A DNA stretch of 29,954 bases from Lingula anatina. Its lineage: Eukaryota; Brachiopoda; Lingulata; Lingulida; Lingulidae. Location: contig NW_019773762.1 in assembly GCF_001039355.2 (NCBI RefSeq), positions 7,516 to 37,469 of the forward strand. Direction: 5' to 3'. The notes beneath the pieces are model-generated. The model saw only the letters and a program-made list of their open reading frames with translations, searched no databases and was not told where the DNA came from. Below are positions 1 through 10,613 of the stretch, in pieces (the first letter of the stretch is position 1; each line of letters starts with the position of its first letter). A program made the translations under genes and the position numbers.

Positions 1-573
1 ACGATTCAGTTACGATACAGGTACGATAGTGTTACGAATATTCGTGGGATTCGGCTGGAATCGTGAGATTTTGCCAATTTTCTGGTCTAATTCGACACGC
101 TCTACGATTCAGTTACGATACAGGTGCGATAGTGTTACGAATATTCGTGGGATTCGGTTGGAATCGCATGAATATTGTCCAGAAATTCACTACGATTTTT
201 TGGAATCGGGAGTTCGTGGCCAAAACTTTGAACAGCTCAATTTTTTTGCCACGAATTCCCGATTGATCAAGAATTGCAATAACTGACTACGATTATATAC
301 GAATCTGCTAAGAACTTCACGAACTGATTACGATTCAACCACGAATCCTGAAATTTTCAATTCCTGGCGATTCGTGGGATTCGTGGTCTGTGTGAAATAG
401 GGGCATCAAAGTTTTTGCCACCAATTCCTGTTGGTCAAGAAGTGCAAGAGCTGACTACGAATAGATACGAATCTGTTAAGAACTTCACGAACTGATTACG
501 ATTCAACCACGAATCGTGAAATTTGTCAATTCATGCCCATTCGTGGGATTCGTGGTCTGTGTGAAATAGGGGC
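1..573. repeat. Degenerate ACGAAT/ACGATT-word repeat with MITE-like end
   Basis: The stretch is dominated by short degenerate words (ACGATT, ACGAAT, ATTCGTGG). Two nested tandem duplications are visible: a unit of about 103 bp (start at 1, again at 104) and a unit of about 169 bp (about 233-404, again 405-573). Both copies of the second unit end in GTGTGAAATAGGGGC. The last one is followed directly by TTAA at 574-577. That suggests the right end of a TTAA-targeting DNA transposon (piggyBac or Kolobok type) whose left end lies outside the window. No coding region is credible here. The transposon class is inference. Confidence 0.6.
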
Positions 574-889
574 TTAAGCAGGCACTGAGAAAAATATACT
601 TGAAGTTGAGTAGGCCTACACAAATGTATCAGTAAAATAAAGGTGCATCTCGTAAAACCCCTTTAACGCAGCCTCATTTTTGTTGACATTAGAAACATTG
701 ATTCATACGCCCGAGAAAAATACTAAGTTCCAACATGGCAGACCAAGATAGTCAAAAACAATTACTTTATGTATTCTTTAAAAGTATAACAGTGATAGAG
801 AGATACACCGTACGTACGTACTTTGAAACATTTAAGAATAAGATAAGTGTCCAGTTTTGCTGAATAATTTTTTCGCTCTTATTTGTTAA
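574..889. other. Intergenic or intronic stretch, nothing recognised
   Basis: AT-rich sequence without an exon that I can support. The first recognised exon of gene A (1118) starts in phase 1, so at least one earlier exon must exist. I could not find it here. Confidence 0.4.
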
Positions 890-1075
890 ATGGTGTGAAC
901 GCCTGGTGGTCTGCGGGCTGAACTCGGAACCGAGAGGTCCTGGATTCTATGCTCATGGTCGAGTTTTTTTTTTTTTTTCTTAAAAAATCCAATTAAACAT
1001 CCACCGGCTAGGCGTTCAATGTGATCTGATATCAACCTGCGTGTGACCGCTCTCGGCCAGTCGGGGAGCGTCATC
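890..1075 (+). repeat. tRNA-derived SINE-like sequence
   Basis: The segment 899-955 reads like a decayed tRNA-type promoter head: GGTGGTCTGCGGGCTG resembles an A box, and GAACTCGGAACCGAGAGG followed by TCCTGGATTC resembles an anticodon arm and B box. It is followed by TGGTCGAG and a T run (964-979). Both boxes depart from consensus and no full cloverleaf forms, so a SINE remnant is more likely than a functional tRNA gene. Assignment rests on pattern recognition only. Confidence 0.35.
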
Positions 1076-1117
1076 ATGTCCAAATCATTATATATACATA
1101 TATATTTGCTTTTACAG

Positions 1118-1237
1118 TAAATCCGTGTTTATATGATAACGGTGGATGCAGTGACTTCTGCAATCAACCAATCCCAGGCAGCAAAGTATGTTCCTGTCCC
1201 AACGGCACGGAGCTGTCAACGGACCAAAAAACATGCG
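1118..1237 (+). CDS. Gene A exon: EGF-like domain 1
   Basis: A 120-nt symmetric phase 1-1 exon between TTTACAG and GTAAATG. It encodes one EGF-like module with six cysteines ([19 protein letters not shown]), of the type found in LDL-receptor-like proteins. This is the first exon I can recognise; the phase demands a preceding exon. No counterpart was found upstream of gene B. Confidence 0.8.
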
Positions 1238-4055
1238 GTAAATGATTTTGACGTCATTTAAATCGTGAAGCAAAAATGTAACTAGAGGTCCAAGAATTAA
1301 GTTATAGAGATTTTTTAACTGCTGTGGTTACGAAGCATTTTGCTCCGTCTTAGTAGGGTAGGGTAAGTAATATTTTTATAGAAAATTCTAGAGGAGCAGG
1401 TGTCTTAGAGGCAATATGGGTCAAAGTATGTGTAACGATATACACATGTATATACCTGTATTGGATAGGATTGTGTGAATTTCAAATATTTTGATTAACT
1501 GATGTTTGTAATGACAATGTTCAACATGTCATAGAAATCCTGTGCTTCATTCGAAGCTCTGGCTCTTCACTCTAGCTTGGCAGTATTCTGTCACCTCACC
1601 TGGTAACTGAACTAACTCTGAAATGTACCAATCGCAGTATTATAAATGGATTCTACATTTACAAGCTTTCAAACAAGAAAAGAAACATGGCTCACTGTAG
1701 TACCTTTAATTTTTGTTGATGAAACTCCACCTAGGCTGTTTTGACTATCATTTTTAAAATTGTCAATTTAACTACCTCAGTAATTGTTGTAGTTGTCAGG
1801 TTTGTGTTCAGCAGTAAATTTCACTTCATAACACACGTCATAAAAATTTGAGATTTACCCTACCCTAGGCTAACACCAGAGATGTAAAACTTCTCATTAT
1901 TCAATTATGGCTGTTTGAATCGCGCTTTATACCTAAATACATTGTTCCAGTGGATCCCTGCTTGAAACACAGAGTACTTGATCAGGAATGGCGAAACGTT
2001 CGAGCCACTTACAATCAGCAACATAATGATGAATATGTCAGTTGGGAAGGCTGGTACAGATTCCAAGGGAAAGCAGGAAATAGAATGGCAGACACCGTAC
2101 GTATTAAATGGAACGGCAGTTTGGGAAGCGGTGGGGTTGCTCAACGAGCCTAAGCTTCCCCAAATATATGTATATCTATCCCAAAATGCACTACACACTT
2201 ACATTATTCATTCAGTTAAATTTTTCGATATATATACAACAATCTTCCAAACTTTTCGTTACCAACTTTCCTGTACTGTGACCTGAAAAATGTTGCAGTA
2301 AAATCAAGGCCCTATTTTTATTTTCTTCTGCATCCCTTTTATCCTTGTTGTGCGTTGTTCTAAATTATGTTGTTTGGTTGATTTTTGCCTTTGTTAACAA
2401 TCAAGGATCGCAACATTACAACTCAGTGAAAAAAGTGTATCCCAACTGTAAAAAATTAATGAAACACAGAGACAATAATAAGAATCAAAAGTTGTCGTTA
2501 AGTGCCAAATTTGAAGGAACAAAACAAAAACACTCGTCAAAGATTAACAAGCAACTAAAAATCGAATGTAGGACATGATCAACACTAACATGTGTATCTC
2601 TAACACTGAAAACGGACCAAAATATTAACAATTAAAGACAATATTATTTGTTTAACCAAAAATGACATATGCTTTGAAATCTGCTCAACATGCAACGAAG
2701 TTAAAATTGATCAAACAAAAACCCAAAGGCCGAGTACGCGTCCATTAATAACTCAAAATCAAGACATAATAAATGCTTAGAACACTCTCACGTATGTGGA
2801 AGTTGGGCGTTTAAACTCTTCTCAGTTTTATAAAGCCAATACACATGACGAAAACTAAAGTAATTATTTCATTTGGATATTCAAAATAAAAGTAAATAGC
2901 AAATCTTTAATTTGTCTTTAATTAATTTATTCCCGTGGTTTAAAAAGCTCTTATCATTTGATAAAAACTATAAAAAAGTAAAACAAGTAAATTTTAAAAG
3001 TATTTACTTTGGCAGGTACATGAATAGTGAAAAGAAGAAACAAGTGACACTCCTTAAATAAATAACCAAACTGTTTATACACAGACACACGTGTGCGTGC
3101 TTGTATGCACACGCGCGCACGATAAAAAACTTACTTTATTGTGATAGTGTGTTTACACTATTTTTCTAGTGCCCGCCATCTTCCAGATGTGGAAGTTACC
3201 AACAGATGTGGCTGTCTGGTGATCATCCAGATATACCAGATGACATTGTAGAGCGCAAGATTTGTACCAGAACAGGCTCCTATTCTTACAATTGCTGCCC
3301 ATCAAGCTATACTTTTAGATATGACATTGTAAAAGTGAAAAAATGCCCTGGAGGATATTTTGTGTATAAATTACCACAACTTCAGCTAACTGGTACCCGA
3401 ACTTTCTGTGGAGGTGGGTTGAATTTGTAGAAATGGATGCCTGTACGGATGGCTGCAATGGCTGAATTTTGCAGCCACAATTTGTATTCTATTTATACCG
3501 GTAAAACGCAACACTCCAAGACTGGGTTCCCATACTAAGATCGATCCATCTGGATCGACCTAGCTCCCTGGGGGTTCACGCTAAATTGCTATCAGCTCAA
3601 GAGGCTTAAATGTCTGCTATTCCTACCGAATCAGCTAGGGTAAAGATAATAACCCCTAACAGCTTTACAAGGCGTGACAGACATTTAAGCCGGACAGACA
3701 TTTAAGTTGATTGTAATTTAGTGAGACTCCCCAGGGAGATAGATCGATCCAAAAAGATATGGGAATGTTCTCCAAGTCTCGTCTGTATATATTCCAAGAC
3801 AATCGTTCAGTATTACACGTTGCCAATTTGCTGACTTTACTACTTAAACATTTAAGACAACATGCAACCCCTATTCATATTTCCATCTTTTTAGACTCTT
3901 ACATTTCTTCTGTTTCATCCCTTTAAGCCACGAACACAAGCGATCCTTGTATGAACAGCACGTGTACTGGTGGATGTGAGGAAATAGATGGCAAAGCGCA
4001 GTGTACCTGCCCGACTGGTCAGAGTTTGGCAGCTGATGGAAAAACATGCCGTAAG

Positions 4056-4117
<62 letters not shown>

Positions 4118-4153
4118 CGGAGAATAAAGTCAATACATCATGAAAAGTTATAT

Positions 4154-4189
<36 letters not shown>

Positions 4190-7100
4190 GTTAAAAAAAA
4201 CAAATCTGGATTCCATGATGAGTGTTAGAAAGTCAAAGCCTATCAGTTAAACATGCATGCCCGTACTCTATTGCTTTTGTCCGAGGGCCAAGACACCTGC
4301 TAACAGGTGTCAAATTTTAAGTACATAATTATTTGCCGTCCCTCCCCCATTATAAATTGTTTTTAATGATCTGCCTTCCCACTAAACATTCCCTTCCCCC
4401 CCCTCCACACACACCAGACGATGATAGAATCTGCTGATAAATCATTGATCAAACTTCATCCAGCATGTAACGAAAGATACTCTGTGTACAAAATGCGTGT
4501 AATATTGACCATTTTCAGTTTCGATGTGTGACATCAACAATGGCGGTTGCAGTCACATATGCAGGGTCAATGAGACTACAAATGCCACATGCAGTTGTCC
4601 ACACCATCTTGTATTGGCTGAAGACGGAGCAACTTGTGGTAAGTGTGACCCATCGAAAGATGTTTAGACCTTGCATAGAGAAACTTTTGCTTTTTTTCTT
4701 CTGTAATAATTCCATTAATTGCCACCCTGCTTGTAAATGATCACTGGAAACTCCCCTCTGTTATCAGCGTATCGCTGGCGCTTCCAGATACAGGAATACA
4801 GCAGAGGTGAGTTCACAGTGACTTCTGAAACTTGTAACTGTACTTGGTCTTGTGAAAAGAGTTTCAGATATTTGCCTTGCTGGTGACAAAATCCAGTCAT
4901 CTTCGCAATGTCGGGGTAATTATTACCTGTCAAAGATACAGTTCAAGCCATCACTAAATAGTTAAAGCGTTAAGTCAGAACATTTTAATTCTTACCGACG
5001 ATGTACACGAGAAAACCCGTAATTGAATATTGTTAAAAGGATATAAACATCTTTTGAATTTCAATGCTGCAGCTTTACGTAGATTTTGGATTCTGATTTT
5101 GTTTAGTCACACCTTGCTTGTACAACAATGGTGGATGCAGTCATTTTTGTTTGGATGATGGCCAAGGCTACGTAACCTGCAGGTGCCCTGCAAATTTGAT
5201 TCTAGGACAAGGCAACAAGATATGTAGTAAGTAAAAAATAGAATGAGAGAATTGTAAAAGATTTTTCGGTGCTTCATACCAGTTTCGACAGAATGATGTC
5301 AGAAACTCGAGCTAATGAATTTGCAAATAGAAAAAGCATTTTTTTAATCTTGTTATCTTGTTATATATATATTCCCTTAGCAAAATGAAAAGTTTGCAGC
5401 AGTTTGCATCAATATTGAAGCAATATTACTGCAAACTGGAAGTTTGTGGCAATGAGTTTGCAAGAAAAATTTGATTTGCCGCAGGCCTGATCATTTGCTA
5501 ATTGTCACAGTCTCCAATTGCTAAAATATAGGTAAGCACCAGATCCCTCTTCCCCCCTGTTTTTCAAAGATTCTTCAAGGTCAGAACAGGTTGATTGAAC
5601 GTCAACTGCTATATAGGCAAACAAGGTTGAATCATATATCTCTGTATTACAGTCCCTACTTGCAAAATCAACAATGGCGGCTGCAGCCATTATTGTAATG
5701 AAAGCGATAATGGTATCATCTGCACTTGTCGTCCTGGGTGGGAACTCGCAGATGACAATGCTACCTGTGGTAAGCAGTATTTTTACTTCAATCAGTATGT
5801 TCATTTTCACAGATAATATCTGATTAAAACCAAACTTCGTAAAACATATTTGCGCTATGTAAATCGCGGCAAGATGGCTTCGTAAGCATTGTACTGGTTA
5901 TCTTTTTGGTTCTAGTTGTATGCGCACAGGTAGCTATTATTTTTACCTATAATTATCAATTCTTCCCTCCAGACCAAGATGTCAACGAATGTAAAAGCAA
6001 CCCTTGTTCCCAAAACGCCACGTGTATCAACACACCTGGCTCATACCAGTGCGTATGTAACAAGGGTTTTGAGGGCGATGGCACGGTATGCACAGGTATG
6101 GTATAACTGTGGCTGCTGTTTTTATGTTGCAACTTTTCTGAAACCGATATAACAAAACTTACAAGTAATTATATTCATTTAAAATTTTGAAACAAAAACT
6201 TGTGTTTTATTTTTATAGTATTACTATATCTACTAGGCGCAAAGTCCGAATACCTGTATATGAATTTTTTAGGTTCTCAGAGGCGTAAAATTTGTTGTTG
6301 ATAAGACGTAAGAAAATAAATTAAAATAGTTTTAGTACAGCAACTACATATTGCAATGTCTTGTTGGTTGTAATTACACATGCAGTAATATGCTTTTGAT
6401 CCTTATAGTAGAATCCTTGTATCTCACATAAAATGTTTTCAAATACATTATTAATTTTATTTTGTTGTAGGTGAAACGCCTATGAGCACTAAGGCGAGAA
6501 GGTTTGTATCAATATTTAAGAAAACATGTATGTACAATGTATATATCCCTTTTCACGATCAGTTGAGTGCTGAGAGCTATTTGCACGATTCCGTTCTTTT
6601 TTCATCCATAAGTATTTAGGTAGAAATGTTCATGCACCTTGTCAATAGGGCCTATGTATTCAACCACATACCCAAATATTCTTTGGGGGTTCCTAAAAAT
6701 GACAGCGTTTAATTGCTGTAATATCTGCAGCTGCTCCTACACCGAATCAACAGATATCCGAATACTATGGATTTTGTCATATAATTGAAAGCTGTTCTTT
6801 AACTAGCCTGGTTACTGACGTCATACAGTCACCAACAAGCATTTAGGATTTTTAAGCACCGCCAGCGCTACGCATCCCGCGGTTGTTGCTTTTTCACAGC
6901 ACAATCTTGTGTCCAATCTTGTCTATGGTGTCCGTTTTTGTTGATATCTTTAACATAACATTGTTTTCCAAATTTATCGGTGCATTTTGTCTGTTTTAGG
7001 GTCTGGGTAAATCGAAGGTGTAACAATATTTTATCTGCACAACTGTCCTTTATATAAGACTATTCATGAAAAGTGCATAGTAACTGATATATTTCCAAGA

Positions 7101-7721
7101 CCGTCCCATCTACTGTTTTATTTATTAAACTTTTTATAATGTTTTCTGTTGACTAGATGCCAATGCAAACTTCAAACTGAGGCGAACGGCACTACTAAAG
7201 GCTCCCTGCTTTTTGATCTACCAACGCTCATTTACGGGCACAAGACAGTGTGGGTCACTGACTTGTACGGCAACCTAAGCGCCGCTCACGTTATAACCGA
7301 CAAGTACCCCAGTTTCTACAACACTCGCCGCCGCGCTCTTGTTGATACCGACGACTTGCTGACATGCTTGAAGGTTCTACGAAACTGCCCCGCTGACTGC
7401 GAACGCTTGACCAAGATCATCATCGGCGACAGCCTCAAGTTTGAAAGTGAACTCTTTGTTGACAACTCTGCCGGTAAGCAAGTTTCCAAGACCCTAGGCC
7501 AAATTCTGTGCGAGGCTTACGGCCATAACATTGACCCACCGGGCGTACGTGTAGTGGTCTCCGTTAATCCCGGAAGCGATTGCAGCCAGGAACTGAGAAC
7601 CTATGCTTCTGAAGCATATCTTTGTTGCAAATCGGAGGAAGTTTCGGGAATTGGCAAATTGACCTTTTGGAACAGGAAGTGCAGCGAAGGAGTTAAAATG
7701 TCTGAGTTATTGATTGGGTAA
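1118..7721 (+). CDS. Gene A: EGF/D8C secreted protein, 3' ten exons
   Basis: Exons: 1118-1237, 1951-2096, 3170-3413, 3928-4050, 4519-4638, 5107-5226, 5653-5769, 5973-6095, 6471-6501, 7157-7721. All junctions are AG/GT and the phases agree: joined, they give 2 nt plus 569 codons ending in TAA (568 residues). Domain order is EGF, D8C (the eight-cysteine domain of uromodulin, GP2 and OIT3), four EGFs, a calcium-type EGF, a short linker, and an unassigned C-terminal domain with ten cysteines. No membrane segment is visible in this part. The signal peptide must lie upstream of the window. These modules occur in extracellular proteins, so secretion or matrix location is inferred. Gene B is a convergent paralogue with the same exon plan. 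I see no lesion in A. The protein's function is unknown to me. Confidence 0.85.
1951..2096 (+). CDS. Gene A exon: N-terminal half of D8C domain
   Basis: A 146-nt exon entering in phase 1 (after ATTGTTCCAG) and leaving in phase 0 (before GTACGT). It encodes [13 protein letters not shown], then WEGWYRF and GNRMADT. The VLD-x-x-W and GWYRF-x-G signatures are hallmarks of the D8C domain of uromodulin-family proteins. The first domain cysteine is the one in DPC. The matching exon of gene B has exactly the same length. Confidence 0.8.
3170..3413 (+). CDS. Gene A exon: C-terminal half of D8C domain
   Basis: A 244-nt exon, phase 0 in and phase 1 out. It supplies the remaining seven cysteines: CPPSSRCG, then [24 protein letters not shown] and TFC. 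The xWLxGxHP and CxGGYxVY motifs match the D8C family. Together with the previous exon the domain has eight cysteines. The donor is G/GTGGGT. Confidence 0.85.
3414..3927 (+). other. Gene A intron containing a foldback element
   Basis: Intron between the second D8C exon and the next EGF exon. It holds the 247-bp inverted-repeat element at 3523-3769; no exon is seen in the rest. Confidence 0.6.
3523..3769. mobile_element. Foldback MITE with 9-bp target duplication
   Basis: The left end (TTCCCATA, ATCGATCC, CTCCCTGGGG) is inverted at the right end (CCCCAGGGAG, GGATCGATCT, TATGGGAA). The element is flanked by CTCCAAGAC (3514-3522) and CTCCAAGTC (3770-3778), an 8-of-9 match consistent with a target-site duplication. 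An inner inverted pair built on ACAGACATTTAAG is also present. No coding region. The duplication length would suit hAT or Mutator-like elements, but the class is inference. Confidence 0.6.
3928..4050 (+). CDS. Gene A exon: EGF-like domain 2
   Basis: A 123-nt phase 1-1 exon between CTTTAAG and GTAAGTT. It has six cysteines: [18 protein letters not shown]. It is the positional counterpart of gene B exon 19385-19501, which shares the SDPC start. Confidence 0.8.
4057..4190. repeat. (TA)n microsatellites
   Basis: Two long TA runs (about 4057-4116 and 4147-4188) separated by a short unique spacer, directly behind the splice donor of the preceding EGF exon. Confidence 0.95.
4519..4638 (+). CDS. Gene A exon: EGF-like domain 3
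   Basis: A 120-nt phase 1-1 exon between ATTTTCAG and GTAAGTG. It has six cysteines: [20 protein letters not shown]. Confidence 0.85.
5107..5226 (+). CDS. Gene A exon: EGF-like domain 4
   Basis: A 120-nt phase 1-1 exon between TTTGTTTAG and GTAAGTA. It has six cysteines: [19 protein letters not shown]. Its first half resembles EGF domain 1 (PCLYxNGGCS), suggesting internal exon duplication. Confidence 0.85.
5390..5441. repeat. Short inverted repeat in intron
   Basis: AGTTTGCA, CAATATTG, AATATT and TGCAAACT form a hairpin-prone inverted repeat. A small MITE remnant is possible; there is no further evidence. Confidence 0.4.
5653..5769 (+). CDS. Gene A exon: EGF-like domain 5
   Basis: A 117-nt phase 1-1 exon between GTATTACAG and GTAAGCA. 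It has six cysteines: [19 protein letters not shown]. Confidence 0.85.
5973..6095 (+). CDS. Gene A exon: calcium-binding-type EGF domain
   Basis: A 123-nt phase 1-1 exon between CCCTCCAG and GTATGGT. It begins DVNEC and contains [10 protein letters not shown], matching the calcium-binding EGF signature and the C-x-[DN]-x4-[FY]-x-C consensus for Asp/Asn beta-hydroxylation. Six cysteines. The last EGF of gene B has the same features. Confidence 0.9.
6471..6501 (+). CDS. Gene A 31-nt linker micro-exon
   Basis: Enters in phase 1 after TTTGTTGTAG and leaves in phase 2 before GTTTGT. It encodes ETPMSTKAR and completes an Arg codon with the first base of the terminal exon. Gene B has a 31-nt exon with the same phases (17008-17038, encoding EKWSDPSTK), which confirms it is real. 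Confidence 0.75.
7157..7721 (+). CDS. Gene A terminal exon: unassigned Cys-rich C-terminal domain
   Basis: Read from the acceptor TTGACTAG, it encodes about 188 residues ending in TAA. Ten cysteines are arranged as [24 protein letters not shown], and all ten recur in gene B. Other shared blocks are PTLIYG, a VW pair, YPxFYxTRRR, NSAGxxxxKTLGQ, GHxIxPPGxRVV and GIGxLT. A basic cluster (TRRR) lies about 60 residues in and could be a processing site. I do not recognise this domain. Strong hydrophobic membrane segments are absent, so a secreted domain is likely. Confidence 0.85.
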
Positions 7722-8229
7722 CATGCGCTTTCAACGCCCCCTTGAATTGATAGACAGTTCTGACTGTTCTGCGATTTTGAAACCAACTGTTATAAAAAAA
7801 AAACATTGTGACATTTCGGTTTCATCTGTAATTGTCAACATATTGGTAGACGTCACAGTTATGCTGTGATTTGTCAATTTCAGTTTTATCTGTTACTGTC
7901 AAAATATAGACCTATTGGTAACTTCACAGTTATAAAGTGCTTTGTCATTTTTAAAAATATTGCCCCACGGATTTAACGTCAGTATAAGAGAAATTCCTTA
8001 ATGTCGTTTTATGCGTCCTTAATGTGTTTTTTTTTCATGCTGTAACGAAAGTAGAATTTTTAAGAAAATGTTGGTGAAAGAAAGATGTGATTTATTCTGA
8101 ATTCTTACGCATACATAAACATCATAATCAATTGTAAATAACATTTTAAAAATTCCAATAAGGTGCCATTTGGCCCTTTCATCTAAAGACATATAGGGCC
8201 TAGTATGTAGGATACAACATACCAAACAG
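7722..8229. other. 3' flank of gene A with a degenerate tandem repeat
   Basis: Contains an approximate duplication (about 7806-7868 and 7870-7950) built around GTCA, TCATCTGT, TTGGTA and CACAGTTAT. I found no canonical AATAAA close behind the stop codon, so the end of the transcript is not defined. Confidence 0.5.
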
Positions 8230-9225
8230 TGGAACGTAAATTCCACTTATTTTATTGCTTTACTTTCCCCTTCTCTCTCTCATCACATTTTGTCAACAGA
8301 TCCACAAGTGTTTCCTCGTTTTCATCTGACAGACTACCAGTAGCTATTGTTTTGTTCTAAAGATGAAATAAGACGTTCACAGTCATATTCATACGGGTTT
8401 CAGTTAACCTTTCGGGAATCAGCTCTCAAACACATCGTTTAATAGATTTAAGAGAAGCTAATTCACTAAATAAGAGCCTGTCGAATTATTAGACTGCATT
8501 ATGCAGGATGCAGTGCTGTTATTGCGAAGATACAAGAGGATAATTTCATGATGAAATCCTTCCGTTTACATAAACCGTCGTGAATTCCCCCCTTGTCCTT
8601 AACTGCCGGCTTCAACGTTCGCTTACGTTTTCCGTATTTTCATTTTGTACAGCCTTCTCTGTTGGTTTGCCGTCAAAAACAGCATCGTACTCTTGCGTGT
8701 CTGATTGATGAGATGTGTTGTCATCCTACGAAACAAACAAACAATTACAATGATGAATTCTAGTATATTTTGCAATATTTTGAATACAGCACGGGTAACC
8801 CCCTTTACATTGGACACGTCGTTTCTACGTCCTTTGTGCGACCATTAAAACTGACTTCGCTGTTGTCGTAGAAAGAAGGCACGACGATCACTTTGGTTGC
8901 AGAATGAATGCTCGATGAGCAGTCAGTTGTTGGCACGTAAAGTAAGATTTTTTTATTCTCAAACAGGTCTTCTGAAGCTCACGACTCCTTCGTTTATCTC
9001 GACGCCTTTGCGCATGAAGATGTAGATTTTTAAATGACACATCTGGGATCGATGAAATAATTTGCATTAGTTTCGCTGTACTTACATATCTAGCAAATGA
9101 GTTAATAAAAAACAGACAGCGTTAAGCAAAATGTGGTCACTTTTTAATTCTTTCCGCGCTACAGTGTTTTCCGACAACTAAAATAAATAAAGATAACTTT
9201 TAACTCTTAGTATAATATATAACTC
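8230..9225. repeat. Copy 1 of the duplicated gene C 3' segment (C')
   Basis: Colinear, same-orientation copy of 24361-26100. It shares long stretches, for example TTATTGCTTTACTTTCCCC, GATGAAATCCTTCCG and CATCTGGGATCGATG. It lacks the solo LTR (24569-25098) and the right end of the MITE found in copy 2. Exon-like pieces on the minus strand are listed separately. Divergence looks moderate, so the duplication is not recent. Confidence 0.85.
8612..9177 (-). pseudogene. C': degraded copy of gene C terminal exons
   Basis: Three exon homologues read on the minus strand. 9177-9133 matches the 54-nt exon of C, but 20 bases removing its end and the splice donor are missing. 9089-about 8960 matches the 135-nt exon, but an 8-nt deletion (GTACAAAT in copy 2) breaks the frame and the donor is gone. 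8725-8612 matches the terminal exon and remains open over 37 codons (DDNTSHQSD start, NVSER end, TGA). Two lost donors and a frameshift make a working gene unlikely; the terminal exon alone may have survived by chance. Confidence 0.6.
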
Positions 9226-9344
9226 ATATATAATATAACCCATATATGATCATACCGACAGACAGGGGAACAACTACCACAAAGTGTGAGAAATTAAATC
9301 ACACCTACTACATTCACGACATGACGCGAACCCTTTGCGATCTG

Positions 9345-10613
9345 TAGGTGAAGGTGAACACATCCAGTGGCTACAGAATGTAGGAAACAGGAATGCTTTT
9401 GTCTGTTTTGGATATTGTTCCCCCTGGGACATGGGAATAAAGGCAATGTCCTTGAGCCACTTTTGGTTTGCATTTATACCCTGCCACTTGGTGCCACCTT
9501 ACGTCATCACAAACTAGGATACCACATGTACGCTGATGATACTCAGATCTATACCTGCTGTGACATACAAAATCCTAAACCGTCTATGGATAAAAATACC
9601 AACTGTGTGGCTGATATTCGCGCTTGGCTCATCAACAACAAACTGAAAATAAACGACGGAAAGACTGAGGTTTTTATTAATCACGCAACCACATAACAAG
9701 TAACTTAATTACACAGAATCTACAACTTGAATTACCAGTAGGCACCAGTGTTGCGAACCCATTACCACACGTGAAAAACCTGGGTGTCACCCTCTCCATG
9801 GACAGACAAATATCAAATATCACTCAATCCTGTATTTTTAACATTAGAAACATCGGTGCTATTAGAAACTATCTTGATCAATCTTCTGCGGCAACAGTTA
9901 TTCATGCGATGATCACCCCCGTTTAGACTACTGCAACTATTTATACTCTATGGCTACGAATAAAAAACTGCAGCGAATTCAGAATGTTTCAGCGCGTCTT
10001 TTAACCCGCACAGCCAGGGAGGATCAAATCACACCCATTTTAAAGCAGTTACTCTGGCTCCCAGTTAGAGCACGCATTTTATTCAAAATTTTAACTTTTA
10101 TGCATGCAGTTTTTTTACCAACCAGCACCCCCGTACCTACAAAAACAAGTTCAACGCTATGTTCCAAAACGTAACTTAAGATCACTCTACCAGCTTTTAT
10201 TCATGCCTTGTAATTCCAGATTAAGAGCATACGGCGATCGTGCACTTCAAGTCTATGGACCAATTGAGTGGAACGATCTCCATATTAACTTAAAAACGAT
10301 AGCGTCCGAGGACAATTTAAAAAAGAATTAAAAACTTATATCTTCAAAAAGTTTTATAATTGATTTGACTGGCTGTTATCTTTTACATTGTACAATTTAT
10401 TTTCAATATCTTAAAATCCTAACTGTCCATCAATTTAATTACAATTTGGTTCACATCATTTGTCATATCTTATTATTTTAACAACCTTTACATTTACTTA
10501 GTCATTATAATTATACTGTTCATTTCACCCATGTAAAGTCTACTGAACATTTTATATGGATTTTAGACTATAATTATAAATAAATATTATTATTATTATT
10601 ATTATTATTATTT
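9345..10613 (+). mobile_element. Dead CR1/L2-like non-LTR retrotransposon, 5'-truncated
   Basis: The reverse transcriptase core YADDTQIY lies at 9529-9552, followed by AWLINNKLKIN, then after a stop at about 9694 HVKNLGVTL. After a further frame change come RLDYCN, LQRIQNVSARL, LLWLPVRARI and, in another frame, YGDRALQVYGPIEWN and ELKTYIFKKFYN. The order RT, NLGV, RLDYCN, RIQN, WLPV, WN is typical of the CR1/L2 group of LINEs. At least one stop and several frameshifts disable it. The 3' end is an (ATT)n tract (10584-10612), which fits LINE tails. Confidence 0.85.

Noticed and set aside
899-975. Functional tRNA gene
   Set aside because: A- and B-box-like sequences are off consensus and a complete cloverleaf with acceptor stem cannot be drawn; a SINE remnant fits better.
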